Source of the DNA: Clarkia xantiana subsp. parviflora
Taxonomy: Eukaryota > Streptophyta > Magnoliopsida > Myrtales > Onagraceae
Direction: 5' to 3'
Length of the DNA stretch: 64,000 nucleotides
Assembly (NCBI GenBank): GCA_036873135.1
Contig: JAPTYO010000009.1
Coordinates: 23,209,756 to 23,273,755, forward strand
In this document: in pieces, positions 31,724-44,375 of the stretch
Position numbering within the stretch: position 1 is the first letter of the stretch
Layout: every line of letters begins with the position of its first letter
Notes under the pieces: model-generated
Told to the model about the DNA's origin: nothing
Databases searched by the model: none
What the model saw: only the letters and a program-made list of their open reading frames with translations
Position numbers and translations under genes: made by a program

Positions 31724-33426
31724 AAATATAACTAATCAATAACTAATATATGCATCAATAATGGGAAAATATATTACATATATTTATATATAAATCACTA
31801 TTAACCAAAAAAATATAAACATGATCGTGTTATTATATATCTTTTTTTATTGTTAAGTTTTATTATATTAAACTAAATTTTTTTTGTCATATTATTTATT
31901 ACTATATATATAATAATATAAATATAAGTGAACAGTAAAAAAACAATAAGAACAGATCAAAGTTGATGACCAGAAAGAGAATAGGGCGAATTTGCAAATA
32001 CCCTATACATCTTTCAATAAAATGACCTTTTGGCACATTTATTAAGAATTAAGAAAATGAGTAAATAAATGAAAAAAAAAAATTCATTTTTTCTTTTGCT
32101 CATCTTCTTACTCAAGTCATCCAGACCACCCACGAAAAGAACAGGAAGACAACAAGAAAAAGATTTAACAACTCTAAAATTATTATTCGTATTCGTGTTC
32201 TTTGTGAATGTAAATCTCAGCTTAGGGGCAAGCATAAAAGTCGAGGGAGGAGGGGAGTGCCGTGGAGTTCGATTTTTTGTCTGAAGTTGGTTATATGTAA
32301 CTATTTGAGCTTCCATGAAATTCAGTGGGGGCAAGTGCCCCCTGATCCTCACATAGCTTTGTCCATAGGAAGCCTACTAACTCAGCAAAATTTGCGGAAT
32401 GTTAGGAGCACTCCAAAATTAAATTATATTATATGCCGCAGTGCGGTTAATAATTTGGTGCATAGTTTGCACATATTGTCTAGAAACAAAATAAACGTAA
32501 GTAGAAAACATATTTAACAATGATCTAATATCATGAATCACCCAAAACAAGGAAGTGTGACTAGTCGCTGAAGAAGATTATATATGACTTAACAGAACAT
32601 TTGAATCTGTGAACAGGAGCCGAAACTCTGGTGGATTTGACTTGACCGAAAGAAGTCCTGCTCGATAGGCAAATCCTTCCACCAAAAGGGGTGATCGTCG
32701 TTCCCGAAATTAATGGAGAGATCAGTAATCCTCCCGAATTTGTATATCAAAATGGCTGCTCCAAAAAATTGTATTATTATTATGAGACTGTACATCCCCA
32801 TCGCAGAATATGGCGGATTTGTCATGTGGTGGAGCGCGGCGGGGTTTTTCTACCATGCTCCAAAAGCACCATGCTTTTGGTTTTTTTATTACTAGGGTGG
32901 ACTTAAACATATGTAAAACTTTAAAAGTATGAAAAAATATGAAATTTTTTAAACACACATAATATTTGCATCATACTATTAATAATATCAATTTCCCTCT
33001 AGGGTTCACCTTTAGGGCAATAGAAAAATACAAAAAAACAAAAACAAAAACAAAAAACAAAAAAACAAAAAATATTGTGCTCTTGAAGTATGATAGAAAG
33101 ACTCAACGCGACGACAACATGCTAATGAGTTGAGGTGTATGGGGAGGCTTGGGCCTACAAAGAAACACATCGACATTATTAATTTAAGAAAGAGAATTGA
33201 GACCCATTATAGACGGGGGACTTAATTTATGAATATTTAGCTTGGATTATATTTTTTTTCGATCATCAAACTAATTTAGACTAGTTCATACTTCTTCAAT
33301 TAAGTAATTATAGATTATATCTTAATAAGAACCCAATATTTCTTAATCAATAGTTTTTTAGATTTACACTAAAATAAAGATAATATATTTTACGCCTAAA
33401 CTATATAACTTACTTAACTATTTTTA
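31724..33426. other. Intergenic, AT-rich
   Basis: AT-rich blocks at 31730-31940, an (A)nC low-complexity tract at 33025-33070, and a short hairpin CCAAAAGCA/TGCTTTTGG near 32861-32881. The reading frames are short and carry no motif; no gene is called. Confidence 0.5.
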
Positions 33427-35899
33427 TCTACTACTATATTAAAAAGTAAGCAGTGGCCTCACTATGAAACAACACCATTTAAAATTTAAAGTGTACCCTT
33501 TTAGTGGAAAAAAGAAAGCACCCTTTCAGTGTTTCTTAAGGAAAAAAAACCAACTTACCACTCATTGTTCAATACTGCAAATGCACCTCTTCCTTCTCAT
33601 TCCCCGCCAAATTTTTCTACCTTGCCTTTTCTTCCCACCAACTCATGGTAATTCATATCTCATTCCCTTCTCCCTACAAGTTCTCTTCTACATCTGTTAT
33701 GAACTCAAACGATAGAATAGAAGGTGGATAGATTAGGATCGGGGAATTGGAGATTCAAGAAGATTAGATCATAGATGTAGAGATAGAGAGAGCTGAGCTA
33801 CTCAACACTCATTCATAATTTCCATAGTTCTCTCATTAACCTCTCATACATATATATAATAAACAACTAACCCTCAATACCTTTTTACCCCCCAAACTAT
33901 TAGATTCTACTAATCCACCACATTATTATAATCCTATACTATAATACCAATACCATAACAACGTCTTTCAGAGTGCACCAGTCCTGAATGGACGTGATAC
34001 CGTTTCATCGCTTCTCACCTCACTGTAATGTTTTTAGATTTCTATAAGATTTTTACTTTCTTAGTTAACCGGCAGTGCTCGATGAAAGTAGAGAGTCGCT
34101 TCACATTCAAAAGACACCATGCTTGCTTCAGACATACCCCAATATCGGACCTCTCACTTCGCCAATCATGAACAAGATGTACCTAGCCCGCCTACCACAT
34201 GCTTCAACTCACAAACAACTGCAAGTATGATAACCCATACGTGTTTGAATTGCACTCCCGATTAAATTTCGAGGCCTGGTTGATTTTGGAGGCCTTGAAG
34301 GGAAGGGTGTATATGTATGGAATGTAATTTCTACTGTGTTTCTACGTTGAATTTAATTAGAGTTCCAATAAACAAGAGTTCTACTCCTTTGTTCTGATTT
34401 AAGAATGACAACAAACTAACCGAGCACAACATACATGGTAGACTTTTCAACTTACAGTTTTTAGGTTAATTATATATATAGTATGAATGCTCTTTATTAA
34501 TACATGTTGTTTCGTTTTCGGTAGCTCCTAGTTGAAATGCTATTAGTTTGATGTTAAAGACGATGTTGTATTTAAGGTGAGTGTCTTCATGGCATTAGGA
34601 ACTAGCTTAGTAAGTATTCTGATATATAGTTACTCTACAGATATAACCAACTTTGTTATTCATTTTAGTGTTATTTGAGTACTTATAATGATGATGTTAC
34701 TATTACTATAATGAGAAAGTTACTGTAACAATAATGTGAGAGTTTATCTGCATATTTTTTAAATTTTTTGTGTGATAAGATTGTCTTTGTTATTTCAGGT
34801 CAGAAGCATTAAAAGTTGAAACTCTCCCTATGGCGGCGTGGATCCGGTCATTTATTTTTGTCTTATTTTCTTCTTCAAATTCTTCTACGCTGCAGTTTAC
34901 TTCATGGTTAGAATTATTAGCTTACTATTTTGCTATCTATGAGTTAATCAATAAATATAAATTATAATTCTCTTGATACATTGAGAGTAGATCACATCTG
35001 TGTTTTTTGGTATCTGCATATTGTCAAACTATCAACACTAGGCAACCATGTTTCGTGAATTTTTCTTTGGCAACAAACATATATTAGCATTCTTCAATAG
35101 CTGCAATATTGGTTTGATTTATACATACAATCTTATAACATGTTAATTTTCTGAATTTATATGTTTTAAGTTAATATATTGTGGCATCACTTATCATTGT
35201 CCTTTTCTCTTCACATGTACCATGCATTGGTTGGTTGTTCTCAGTTGCTTTGATTGTTCATTTACTTGGGCTTAATGCCATTTTTTTAATCAATTGGATA
35301 CAGTTTGATGTTTGATTAATATTTCTCAAAAAAAAAAAATGAACTTATATTGATATATACATAGGAACATATAAGGTGGTTCCTATATGGTGGTTCTCTT
35401 ATAGGTTGTAGGCGGAAGAAATAAGTTTCAGTTTCTTACCTAGCGTTTTTGGAGCAATACACTTGAGCTTTGCTGATAATGAGAGTGCAATCGAGAAACT
35501 GCAGCTTATTAGTAATCTTTATTGTTTAACAATAGATATTTTTTTTTGTTGCATGCAATTTAATTGGAGTCACTCAAACAAATACTGTACAGAATGCCAT
35601 TCTCATTTCTCAGTTGTTTATTATTTAATTCGATTTGCATGTGATGACACGCGTAGTCCAAAAGACTCATACTATGTAAACAATATATCGGCGTAGATCA
35701 TATGCTTGGATCACTGCATAATTTGCTGCTGTTTTGATACATATAAGTGTGTTTCTTGATTTCAATCTAAAATTTGCTGCTATTTTGATACATAGGTATG
35801 TTTCTTGATTTCAATCTAAGCAGTAAAAAGGTGTTGGAAGTGATTTTCTGCTACTGGGTTGACAAGTGAAAGAGATGATCCTATTGTTCTTTTTTACTT
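33427..35899 (+). mobile_element. Helitron-like 5' end and AT-rich body
   Basis: TCTACTACTATATTAAAAAG at 33427, preceded by A, is the typical 5' terminus of plant Helitrons. No hairpin plus CTRR end was found downstream before the tRNA, so the extent is a guess. The sequence to 35899 is non-coding by eye, with AT-rich stretches and a purine tract near 33750-33800. Confidence 0.35.
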
Positions 35900-35973
35900 T
35901 GGCTTCGCCCGGGTTCGAACCGGAGACCTTCAGTGTGTTAGACTGACGTGATAACCAACTACACCACGAAACC
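35900..35973 (-). tRNA. tRNA-Val (AAC)
   Basis: A 74-nt cloverleaf on minus: acceptor GGTTTCG pairs with CGAAGCC, and the discriminator is A. The anticodon stem TCAGT/ACTGA encloses CTAACAC (anticodon AAC), and the T arm has GGTTCGAACC. No intron. The Pol III A and B boxes are as expected (GTGTAGTTGGTTATCAC-like A box, GGTTCGAACCC B box). No T-run of four or more is seen immediately 3' of the gene on minus, so the terminator is unclear. Confidence 0.93.
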
Positions 35974-37495
35974 ATGTTGATAAACGCTGCTAAATTAATT
36001 AAATATCGCTTGAAGAATAGAAAACTTTTTCTCCTTTCAGAAACCCTAATCTTTCTCTCTCTTCAAGAATCCCGATTTTGGATCCTCTCCTCTCTAGTAA
36101 ATGAAAAAAACGGAATCCTTGCACAGGGAAGCACCTCATCATGATGATAACATAAACCCATCATGCCCCAAGGATGATTTGTAAAGGATCAGACATCAAT
36201 AAACAAATATAACAAACATTTATATATCTAGCCAACATTACACTATGATCACTAACTGTGTCGAGAAAATAAGCTGTCCCGTGTAGTAATTCAGTCAGGT
36301 TGTCAGTCCCTCACCACATTCTTCCGAATCCAAACCAAACATTTTCAATAGCAAAATTATGAAGAACACTGAGAGTGAAAAGAAATGATTGAAACTTACC
36401 GCTTGAGTGTCATACAAACCTAAATTAGTTTGACATACCCACTGAGAAAAACCGATGTTAAAAAGGAAGAAATTAGTGTTTACCTAATTATGAAGCATCA
36501 AGTTAGTTCGCGAGAGATCAGCCTTGATCGTTATTCGGTGCATGAAGTGGATCGAGATTATAATCGTCGGAGCAGCAGAAGCCAGATCGTTCCTGTAAGA
36601 ACAGAAACCGATTGAAGCAGTCGAATCGACAAACCGATCAGACCCGACCATCACACTGCATAATTGAAATTGACGCAGTCGAGTCGACCAACCCAGCACA
36701 AGCCACAAACAACGTCATGTTTATATAAGAATTGAAGAAACGTCATTAATTTGAACTGTATTAATTGTAATCATTGAATCTGAATTTAAGGCTTCGTCTC
36801 CTGAGCAAGGAAGTGGAACGACGCACGCATCGGAAGTAATGCATTGAATCAACAGTAAATTCAAAAAATCCCCAGCTCCAACATTGATAGAAGAAATCCA
36901 GAAAATTCCCAGCCCCAGATTTTATACAGTATTCTCTCTCTACATCAATTTTAATATATATAGATATTTTTTTTGAGCTGTTTTCATTTACCTTGAAGTT
37001 GGTTGTGCCTTACATTTCTCACCTCTGTTGCTATTGCTTCCTCTTCACAGTTCATTCACATCTACACTGCAGTACAACAAAGTAAATTCATAGTTATCCA
37101 CCTGCACTCTCATCCCATCGTGTCTTAGACATTTCACTGAACACATCGTGGGCATAAGGGAGACAACAAAAGGTATCAACTAAACATATCAAAGAATCCC
37201 AAATCAAAAGCAACAAAAGATGTAAATGAAGAAGAAGATTAAACATTATGCATCATCTTGGGTTTGATGATTGGGCATTTCTATCAGGAAACAAATACTC
37301 AAAAAATATGAAAGAAAATTAGATGAGATTCGTTGCTAAAGTAGATGAACCATATATATACGTATTTACTGAAAGATGGATGAGAACCTGGTCCTGGCCA
37401 CTGCTACGGCTCTGATGAAAGGAGAGATTGCAACGTAGGAAGTGCAGAGATGGGTGATTCATTAGAGCTAGATTTGTAATCCAAGTGTTATGGAA
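35974..37495. other. Intergenic
   Basis: Mixed AT-rich sequence with no motif-bearing frame. The longest frames (36430-36615 plus, 36484-36708 minus) overlap on opposite strands and look incidental. I see nothing else. Confidence 0.5.
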
Positions 37496-38205
37496 TATAG
37501 CATATATACCATATATGATATTTCCTAATTTCCTAATGTATTACTTGCCTTATTAGAATACTTCTATAGGAAGCTAGAATACATTTATATATGTAACTTT
37601 CCTATTTGTAATGAGATTAACAAGTATTAAACTCTCAATTTCATACCTAAATCTTATCATGGTATCAGAGCTTTTCATAGATTTAGGGTTTAGCTATGAG
37701 AGAGGGATTCATGGGTCACTTGTAGGGTGACATTTTATTCTCACCTCCACCACCAAAAGGAGTGGTTCGGCGTTTCCGACAAGGAGCTCCTTCCCGACGA
37801 CGAGGCGAGAGGCGCGTGAGCATCACGCGCCGCCGTACCTGTCAGTGGTCTTCTCCGCGCGCCAGCGCGTGGTGGCGCGTCCGAGGGTGGTTCGTCCCGG
37901 CGTTTAAAATCCGACGTCGTCTTGGCTTTTCCGGTGCGTCTGGGGTCAATCTCCAGCGATTGGTGGCTGCCAGAGCTTATCTGCGTGTCAGGTTTGATTT
38001 TTAGTATCGCTGCTGTTGTTTCGTTAGCTGCTACTGGTCTGTTCTGCTTCTGTTAGCTGCTGGTTTGTTGGTCAGGTTTGATATTTGCGGTCTGGTTCAG
38101 TTGCGGTCCGGTTTAGATGCAGTCCGGTTTGATTGCGGCCTGGTTTAATTGTTGGCTAGTTTGCTTGTTGTCCTGCTTATTTGCGGTTCGTTGCGGTTGA
38201 CCGGA
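37496..38205 (+). mobile_element. Truncated Ty1-copia: 5' LTR, PBS and leader
   Basis: A 164-bp LTR (37496-37659, TG to CA) is followed at once by a perfect TGGTATCAGAGC primer-binding site (37660-37671) and a leader with GC-rich sequence (37760-37930) passing into repeated CTGGTTTG/GCGGTCTGG motifs. The leader is like that of the element at 16510. It ends near 38205 where minus-oriented copia sequence begins; no gag follows. Confidence 0.75.
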
Positions 38206-39240
38206 ATGTTAAATTGATAAGCAAAATGTGCTTCAAATTGAGCAACAATTTCTTTATTCAATAACTCCAAATTTCAAAGTATCCAAAATATTAGTAATTC
38301 AGACGAACAACGAACGATAAATGACAATGGTAGGGTTCTTGATCTGAAAGTCTCATGTTCGATCCATACATATCTGAACTTTAAGTCATGTTGAACATCA
38401 CATCTGATTAAATTCACTAGTGAATCATATCAAATGTTTTATGTTCAAATAAAGTGTTTCACGGCTTTATATACATGTCATACGAGGGTTTTAGACGCAT
38501 TTTAATAACGGGGTTTGACCCATCGGATTATCGTATAAAACCGTTTACGGTCTAGTTCACTTCATGATATATGGATCACAATTGACTTCAGATGATCTCT
38601 TGTGGTGAGCTGAGAAGGTTGTCGCTTCACTGCCTTGGTTCCTCATGTCAATGTAAGGCAACCTTATACATCTTTTTCATGTTAACCTTTCATTGCGAAG
38701 GTCTTGAACGGATATTTCACCGGCATCCATGGATAAAGAGAAGAACATCACATTCAACCGAAACATTTCTAGCTTTAGCATCCTTGCTTCTACCGAGGCA
38801 GATGCAAATGAACACCAAGCTTTGACATTGTCTGGTTGCAATTGAAGTCTTCTTCAACCCCCTTAAACCAGGGTTGAATGTATCACCACATATGCATTCA
38901 TATTATCAAAGAACCTACTCCAATTCTTGGGAAATAAACTATCACGTTCATCTCTCATTGTCATACGAACTACCATATTCATTCGTAGTTGTCCTCTCCG
39001 CTTTTCGGAATCGTAGCAGAGAGGAGTCCAATACATATTCCTTATGTTCATCATAATTTATACCATCAAGATTGCAAAGTTCATAGAAGCGTACCGACTT
39101 AGCCATGAAAACTAATACATTGATAATTATGCAAATTAATGAAGATAACAACATTTTGACAGAATTGCAAACATCGGATTATCTATTAAGATGGAATACG
39201 ACAAATAGTGATCCTTCAGTCATCTAGACCAAACCGACTG
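38206..39240 (-). pseudogene. Degenerate copia gag region (element 1)
   Basis: On minus, an ATG context at about 39225 (ATGACTGAAGGATCACTATT) matches the plus-strand ATGTCTGAGGAATCATTATT at 56443 in element 2, followed by TCCGATG and GCAATTCT in both. The frame soon breaks. It continues the leader at 39241-40556, so it is the start of gag of the element whose LTR is at 54400-54969. Domain motifs are too decayed to name. Confidence 0.45.
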
Positions 39241-40556
39241 ACAGTAAACCGAGGGAAGGGGGTCCGTGAAAGAGTTCACACTACCGTCGTGTTCAATCTA
39301 ATAGACCAGTCTTTTGAAAACGATTATTATCTTGCAAATTACCGGAACGAGAATTTTCAAACAAGCATACCTAATCTTGGCTTTCCCAAGGCCCTTATAA
39401 TTTTAAAAGGAATTATCCGATAATTTACGCATGCATAATATCATATTATGCTACAAAAATCGAACAAACCAAAACATGCTTACGCGTCATGCGTCTAATG
39501 TTCCTAGCATATATAATTCTACGTAAAGTAAATTATCACATGCTTTCTTTCCTTGAACATCCTCGCATACGTGTCAAAACATGCAACATCCGCACAAACC
39601 ATGCATAATTGGCGACTGTAATTTTCAGTTTTAAAAATGTTTGAAAATATTAGGGGTTGTTTTGCAATTCATGCTTACAATCAATTATGCGACATTTCTA
39701 GACATGGATTCTAGGCACTTTCAATCACCATAGCATGTCTATCCTATTGCGCAATACATATATTTAAATCCCAGAGCTCAATGCTCGCAATTAATATCCA
39801 GCTAGCTTGACTTAGTCAAGACGACAGTTCTAATATATATGTAGCAGAAAGTAAACAATTGCAAATCAGCCCATTAATTTAATCCAGTCCCAAAAACATG
39901 CATATCTGATATCCATCTCTATAATCGAAACTAGGTATTAGCGTTTTAACCGAAAAAACGTATTAAAACGCAAACCCTAAGAGCACTGTATAGACTAAGT
40001 TTAAAGTTCGAAAACATTTTGAATTTAAAATTTGACATCCTATTTTATTGAACATTTTAAATTTTCGATAAATTTAAAAAATTCTGGTCCAGTCCAATTT
40101 AAAAATCCGGTTCAAGTCGGTCCGATTTTAAAATCCGGTTTGGTCCGAAACAGTTCAATAAAATAAGATTGTGGTTCGGTTTATCACTCAAAACCGGTTA
40201 GGTTAGGTTCAATTTAGTTACTACGGTCCGACCCGACTCGACTAGGTCGACCCGATTAAGAAAACCCGGATTGGATTTATCCGTTCCGGTTTAGCAATTG
40301 GACCAACCCATAAACCCTAGGGTTCGGTCGAAATATGTCTTGTGGGCTAAGTAGGATTTTAAAGTCCACTAAAAACTTAACTTAGCCACCAAGAAATATT
40401 AATTATTTAAAATAATTTCCAATATTGCTAATATATATATATATATTGTCAAGATTCTATCTTTAAGATGTAAATAAATCAACAATATATGTATATATAT
40501 AAAATATTCGGCTCATATATATATTATTTTCAAATATATCTTTAGGGAATAAAATA
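39241..40556 (-). mobile_element. Copia element 1 leader, part 2
   Basis: Long untranslated leader between LTR and gag. It is the reverse complement, with divergence, of 54990-56440 in element 2: shared features include the GGTCCGTGAAAGAGTTCAC block (39259-39279), CTTGGCTTTCCCAAGG (39377-39392) and the CGGTTCGGTT-rich stretch (40100-40300). It continues beyond MULE B at 53802. Confidence 0.65.
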
Positions 40557-40930
40557 GGAAAAATTGTTGAGATGCCCTCTAGGGAGACCGGATTTCTAAA
40601 AATGCCCTCCTATAGAGGGCATTTATGAATTTGCCCCGTCCAGCTGATAATACAAGCTGGACGGGACCACATGTCAGCGAGCTGGCAGGAATCATCCAGC
40701 TGGCGCCAGCTCGCTGACGTCCAGCTGCTTACAGCAGCTGGACCGAGCGGGTCCCGGTCAAAGGGACAGCTCTGTCCCTTTGACTGACTCGGTCCAGCTG
40801 CTATTAGCAGCTGGACCGAGCGGGTCCCGGTCGAAGGGACAACTCTGTCCCTTTGACCGGCTGAATGACTCGGTCCAGCTGCTATTAGCAGCTGGACCGA
40901 GCGGGTCCCGGTCTGTGACCGGCTGAACAT
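40557..40930 (+). repeat. MULE B left TIR with nested palindromes
   Basis: Pairs with 53404-53792. It contains GTCCAGCTGATA with its mirror, TCAGCGAGCTGGC with its mirror, and about three tandem copies of a GGTCCAGCTGCTATTAGCAG block, each followed by a GGGTCCCGGTC/AAGGGACA pair. GAACCCGTTTGTCGGGTTC follows at about 40938-40957, resembling the ACCCGTTTTGTCGGGTT pair in MULE A. Confidence 0.85.
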
Positions 40931-41116
40931 TTTGGGGAACCCGTTTGTCGGGTTCCCCCCCCATCCACTGGAAATAGGGGAACGATTTCCCCTTAATTTT
41001 TTTTTAACATTTTCTCTTTTTACATCTATAGAATCATTTTTACACCGTTCAAAAATTTACAATCCTCTCATCTTCTTACATCTATTAATTTTCACCATCC
41101 TTCTTCTCTTTTCCTT

Positions 41117-41325
41117 TATAAAACTCTTTCTACACATTGTCAAAATTACATTTTGTAAGTTTATTGTCTCAAACTAAGGTAACGTATTGCATGTATATAA
41201 AATTTAGCTTGTTTATAATTATTATATCTTGTTGTGATGATACAATATATGTATTTTGGTAAAATTGCAGGAATTCTAAGTTCGAGTACGTGGAGATAAA
41301 TCTGAATTTGTTCTTCGAAAGTACG
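41117..41325 (+). promoter_or_regulatory. Transposase B promoter and first leader exons
   Basis: TATAAA at 41117-41122. Leader exon 1 ends ACTAAG at 41178, intron 1 is 41179-41270 (GTAACG to TTGCAG) and leader exon 2 is 41271-41325. Positions and border sequences match MULE A. Sequence just upstream (about 41047-41085) is mirrored in the PMD leader at the other end. Confidence 0.65.
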
Positions 41326-41579
41326 GTAACATACTGTTATGTTTGTACAAAGTTTTCGTATTATATAATAGTAGAAAGTATGATGCATGTATATAATACA
41401 TCTATTATGCGAGTAATCAAAATAACAATATGTATTTTAGTTCAAATAAAGTACCATATATTATGTAATTAACATACTTCAAGTTTTTATAGTACGTGAA
41501 ATACTATCTAAAATATTATTTCGAAAGTAAGGTACCATACTTTTAGTTTATTATTAAATAATGTAAAAATATTCATATT

Positions 41580-44375
41580 AACATACTGTTGTTTATTTAC
41601 AACTCCAAATTCAATGAAAAACAATGTGTGATTTTTTTAAATTTATTCTAGTAATTTCGAAATTTAATGTTTATATCACCGAATGGTGTTCTACCCCCCC
41701 CCCCCCCCCCCCTAAAACGCAATTTTGGAGCAAATCTCATATTTTTAGAAAATGTTCAAAAAAATCTATTTTTTTTTTTCGGATTGTCACGTATTATTAA
41801 AATCCAATACCTAAAACGGGGTCTAATTTGAAGTCCGGTTAAAATATATATAAATTTGTTAAAGTGATAGAAAAACGTCGATTATCGTATGAACTTTGAG
41901 TTACGATTGCCATTTATTTACAACTCCAAATTCAATGAAAATCGAAAGTTGGCGTGTTTATAATGTAATAAACAATGTGTGATTTTTTTTTAAATTTATT
42001 CTAGTAATTTCGAAATTTAATGTTTATATCACCGAATGGTGTTCTACCCCCCCTAAAACACAATTTTGGAGCAAATCTCATATTTTTAGAAAATGTTCAA
42101 AAAAATCTATTTTTTTTTTTTCGGATTGTCACGTATTATTAAAATCCAATACCTAAAACGGGGTCTAATTTGAAGTCCGGTTAAAATATATATAAATTTG
42201 TTAAAGTGATAGAAAAACGTCGATTATCGTATGAACTTTGAGTTACGATTGCCATTTTTTTACAACTCCACAATGAAAATCGAAATTTGGCGTGTTTATA
42301 ATTTAATAAACAATGTGTGATTTTTTAAATTTATTCTAGTAATTTCGAAATTTAATGTTTATACCGAATGGTGTTCTACCCCCCCTAAAACGCAATTTTG
42401 GAGCAACTCTCATATTTTTAGAAAATGTTAAAAAAAATCTAAATTTTTTTTTTCGTATTGTCACGTATTATTAAAATCCAATACCTAAAACGGGGGCCTA
42501 ATTTGAAGTCCGGTTAAAATATATAGAAATTTGTTAAAGTGATAGAAAAACGTCGATTATCGTATGAACTTTGAGTTACGATTGCCATTTATTTACAACT
42601 CCAAATTCAATGAAAATCGAAAGTTTGCGTGTTTATAATGTAATAAACAATGTGTGATTTTTTTAAATTTATTCTAGTAATTTCGAAATTTAATGTTTAT
42701 ATCAACGAATGGTGTTCTACCCTCCCTAAAACGCAATTTTGGAGCAAATCTCATATTTTTAGAAAATGTTCAAAAAAATCTAAATATTTTCGGATTGTCA
42801 CGTATTATTAAAATCCAATACCTAAAACGGGGGCCTAATTTGAAGTCCGGTTGAAATATATAGAAATTTGTTAAAGTGATAGAAAAACTGCGATTATCGT
42901 CTGAACTTTGAGTTACGATTGCCATTTATTTACAACTCCAAATTCAATGAAAATCGAAAGTTTGCATTTTTATAATGTAATAAACAATGTATGATTTTTT
43001 TTAAATTTATTCTAGTAATTTCGAAATTTAATGTTTATATCACCGAATGGTGTTCTACCCCCACTAAAACGCAATTTTGGAGCAAATCTCATATTTTTAG
43101 AAAATGTTCAAAAAATTCTAATTTTTTTTTCGGATTGTCACGTATTATTAAAATCCAATACCTAAAACGGGGTCTAATTTGAAGTCCGGTTAAAATATAT
43201 ATAAATTTGTTAAAGTGATAGAAAAACGTCGATTATCGTATGAACTTTGAGTTACGATTGCCATTTTTTTACAACTCCACAATGAAAATCGAAATTTGGC
43301 GTGTTTATAATTTAATAAACAATGTGTGATTTTTTAAATTTATTCTAGTAATTTCGAAATTTAATGTTTATACCGAATGGTGTTCTACCCCCCCTAAAAC
43401 GCAATTTTGGAGCAACTCTCATATTTTTAGAAAATGTTAAAAAAAATCTAAATTTTTTTTTTCGTATTGTCACGTATTATTAAAATCCAATACCTAAAAC
43501 GGGGGCCTAATTTGAAGTCCGGTTAAAATATATAGAAATTTGTTAAAGTGATAGAAAAACGTCGATTATCGTATGAACTTTGAGTTACGATTGCCATTTA
43601 TTTACAACTCCAAATTCAATGAAAATCGAAAGTTTGCGTGTTTATAATGTAATAAACAATGTGTGATTTTTTTAAATTTATTCTAGTAATTTCGAAATTT
43701 AATGTTTATATCAACGAATGGTGTTCTACCCTCCCTAAAACGCAATTTTGGAGCAAATCTCATATTTTTAGAAAATGTTCAAAAAAATCTAAATATTTTT
43801 TTTTTCGGATTGTCACGTATTATTAAAATCCAATACCTAAAACGGGGGCCTAATTTGAAGTCCGGTTAAAATATATAGAAATTTGTTAAAGTGATAGAAA
43901 AACTGCGATTATCGTCTGAACTTTGAGTTACGATTGCCATTTATTTACAACTCCAAATTCAATGAAAATCGAAAGTTTGCATTTTTATAATGTAATAAAC
44001 AATGTATGATTTTTTTTAAATTTATTCTAGTAATTTCGAAATTTAATGTTTATATCACCGAATGGTGTTCTACCCCCACTAAAACGCAATTTTGGAGCAA
44101 ATCTCATATTTTTAGAAAATGTTCAAAAAATTCTAATTTTTTTTTCGGATTGTCACGTATTATTAAAATCCAATACCTAAAACGGGGGCCTAATTTGAAG
44201 TCCGGTTAAAATATATAGAAATTTGTTAAAGTGATAGAAAAACGTCGATTATCTTATGAACTTTGAGTTACGATTGCCATTTATTTACAACTCCAAATTC
44301 AATGAAAATCGAAAGTTTGCGTGTTTATAATGTAATAAACAATGTGTGATTTTTTTAAATTTATTCTAGTAATTT
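41580..44375 (+). repeat. Tandem array in MULE B, about 8 units of 340 bp
   Basis: The phrase TTGTCACGTATTATTAAAAT recurs near 41785, 42127, 42459, 42796, 43136, 43468, 43811 and 44151, with periods of 332-343. Units share CCGAATGGTGTTCTACC plus a C-run and AAAACGCAATTTTGGAGC, homologous to the MULE A array. A long C-run lies near 41693-41712. Two near-identical three-unit blocks are offset by 1,015 bp (42120-43135 and 43135-44150). Confidence 0.9.

Noticed and set aside
36430..36708. Overlapping frames on both strands near 36.5 kb
   Set aside because: Short, antisense to each other, and without start context or similarity I recognise.
42991..44209. Two reading frames sharing the same first 61 residues
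   Set aside because: They are the same array unit repeated 1,015 bp apart, with no start context or protein motif.
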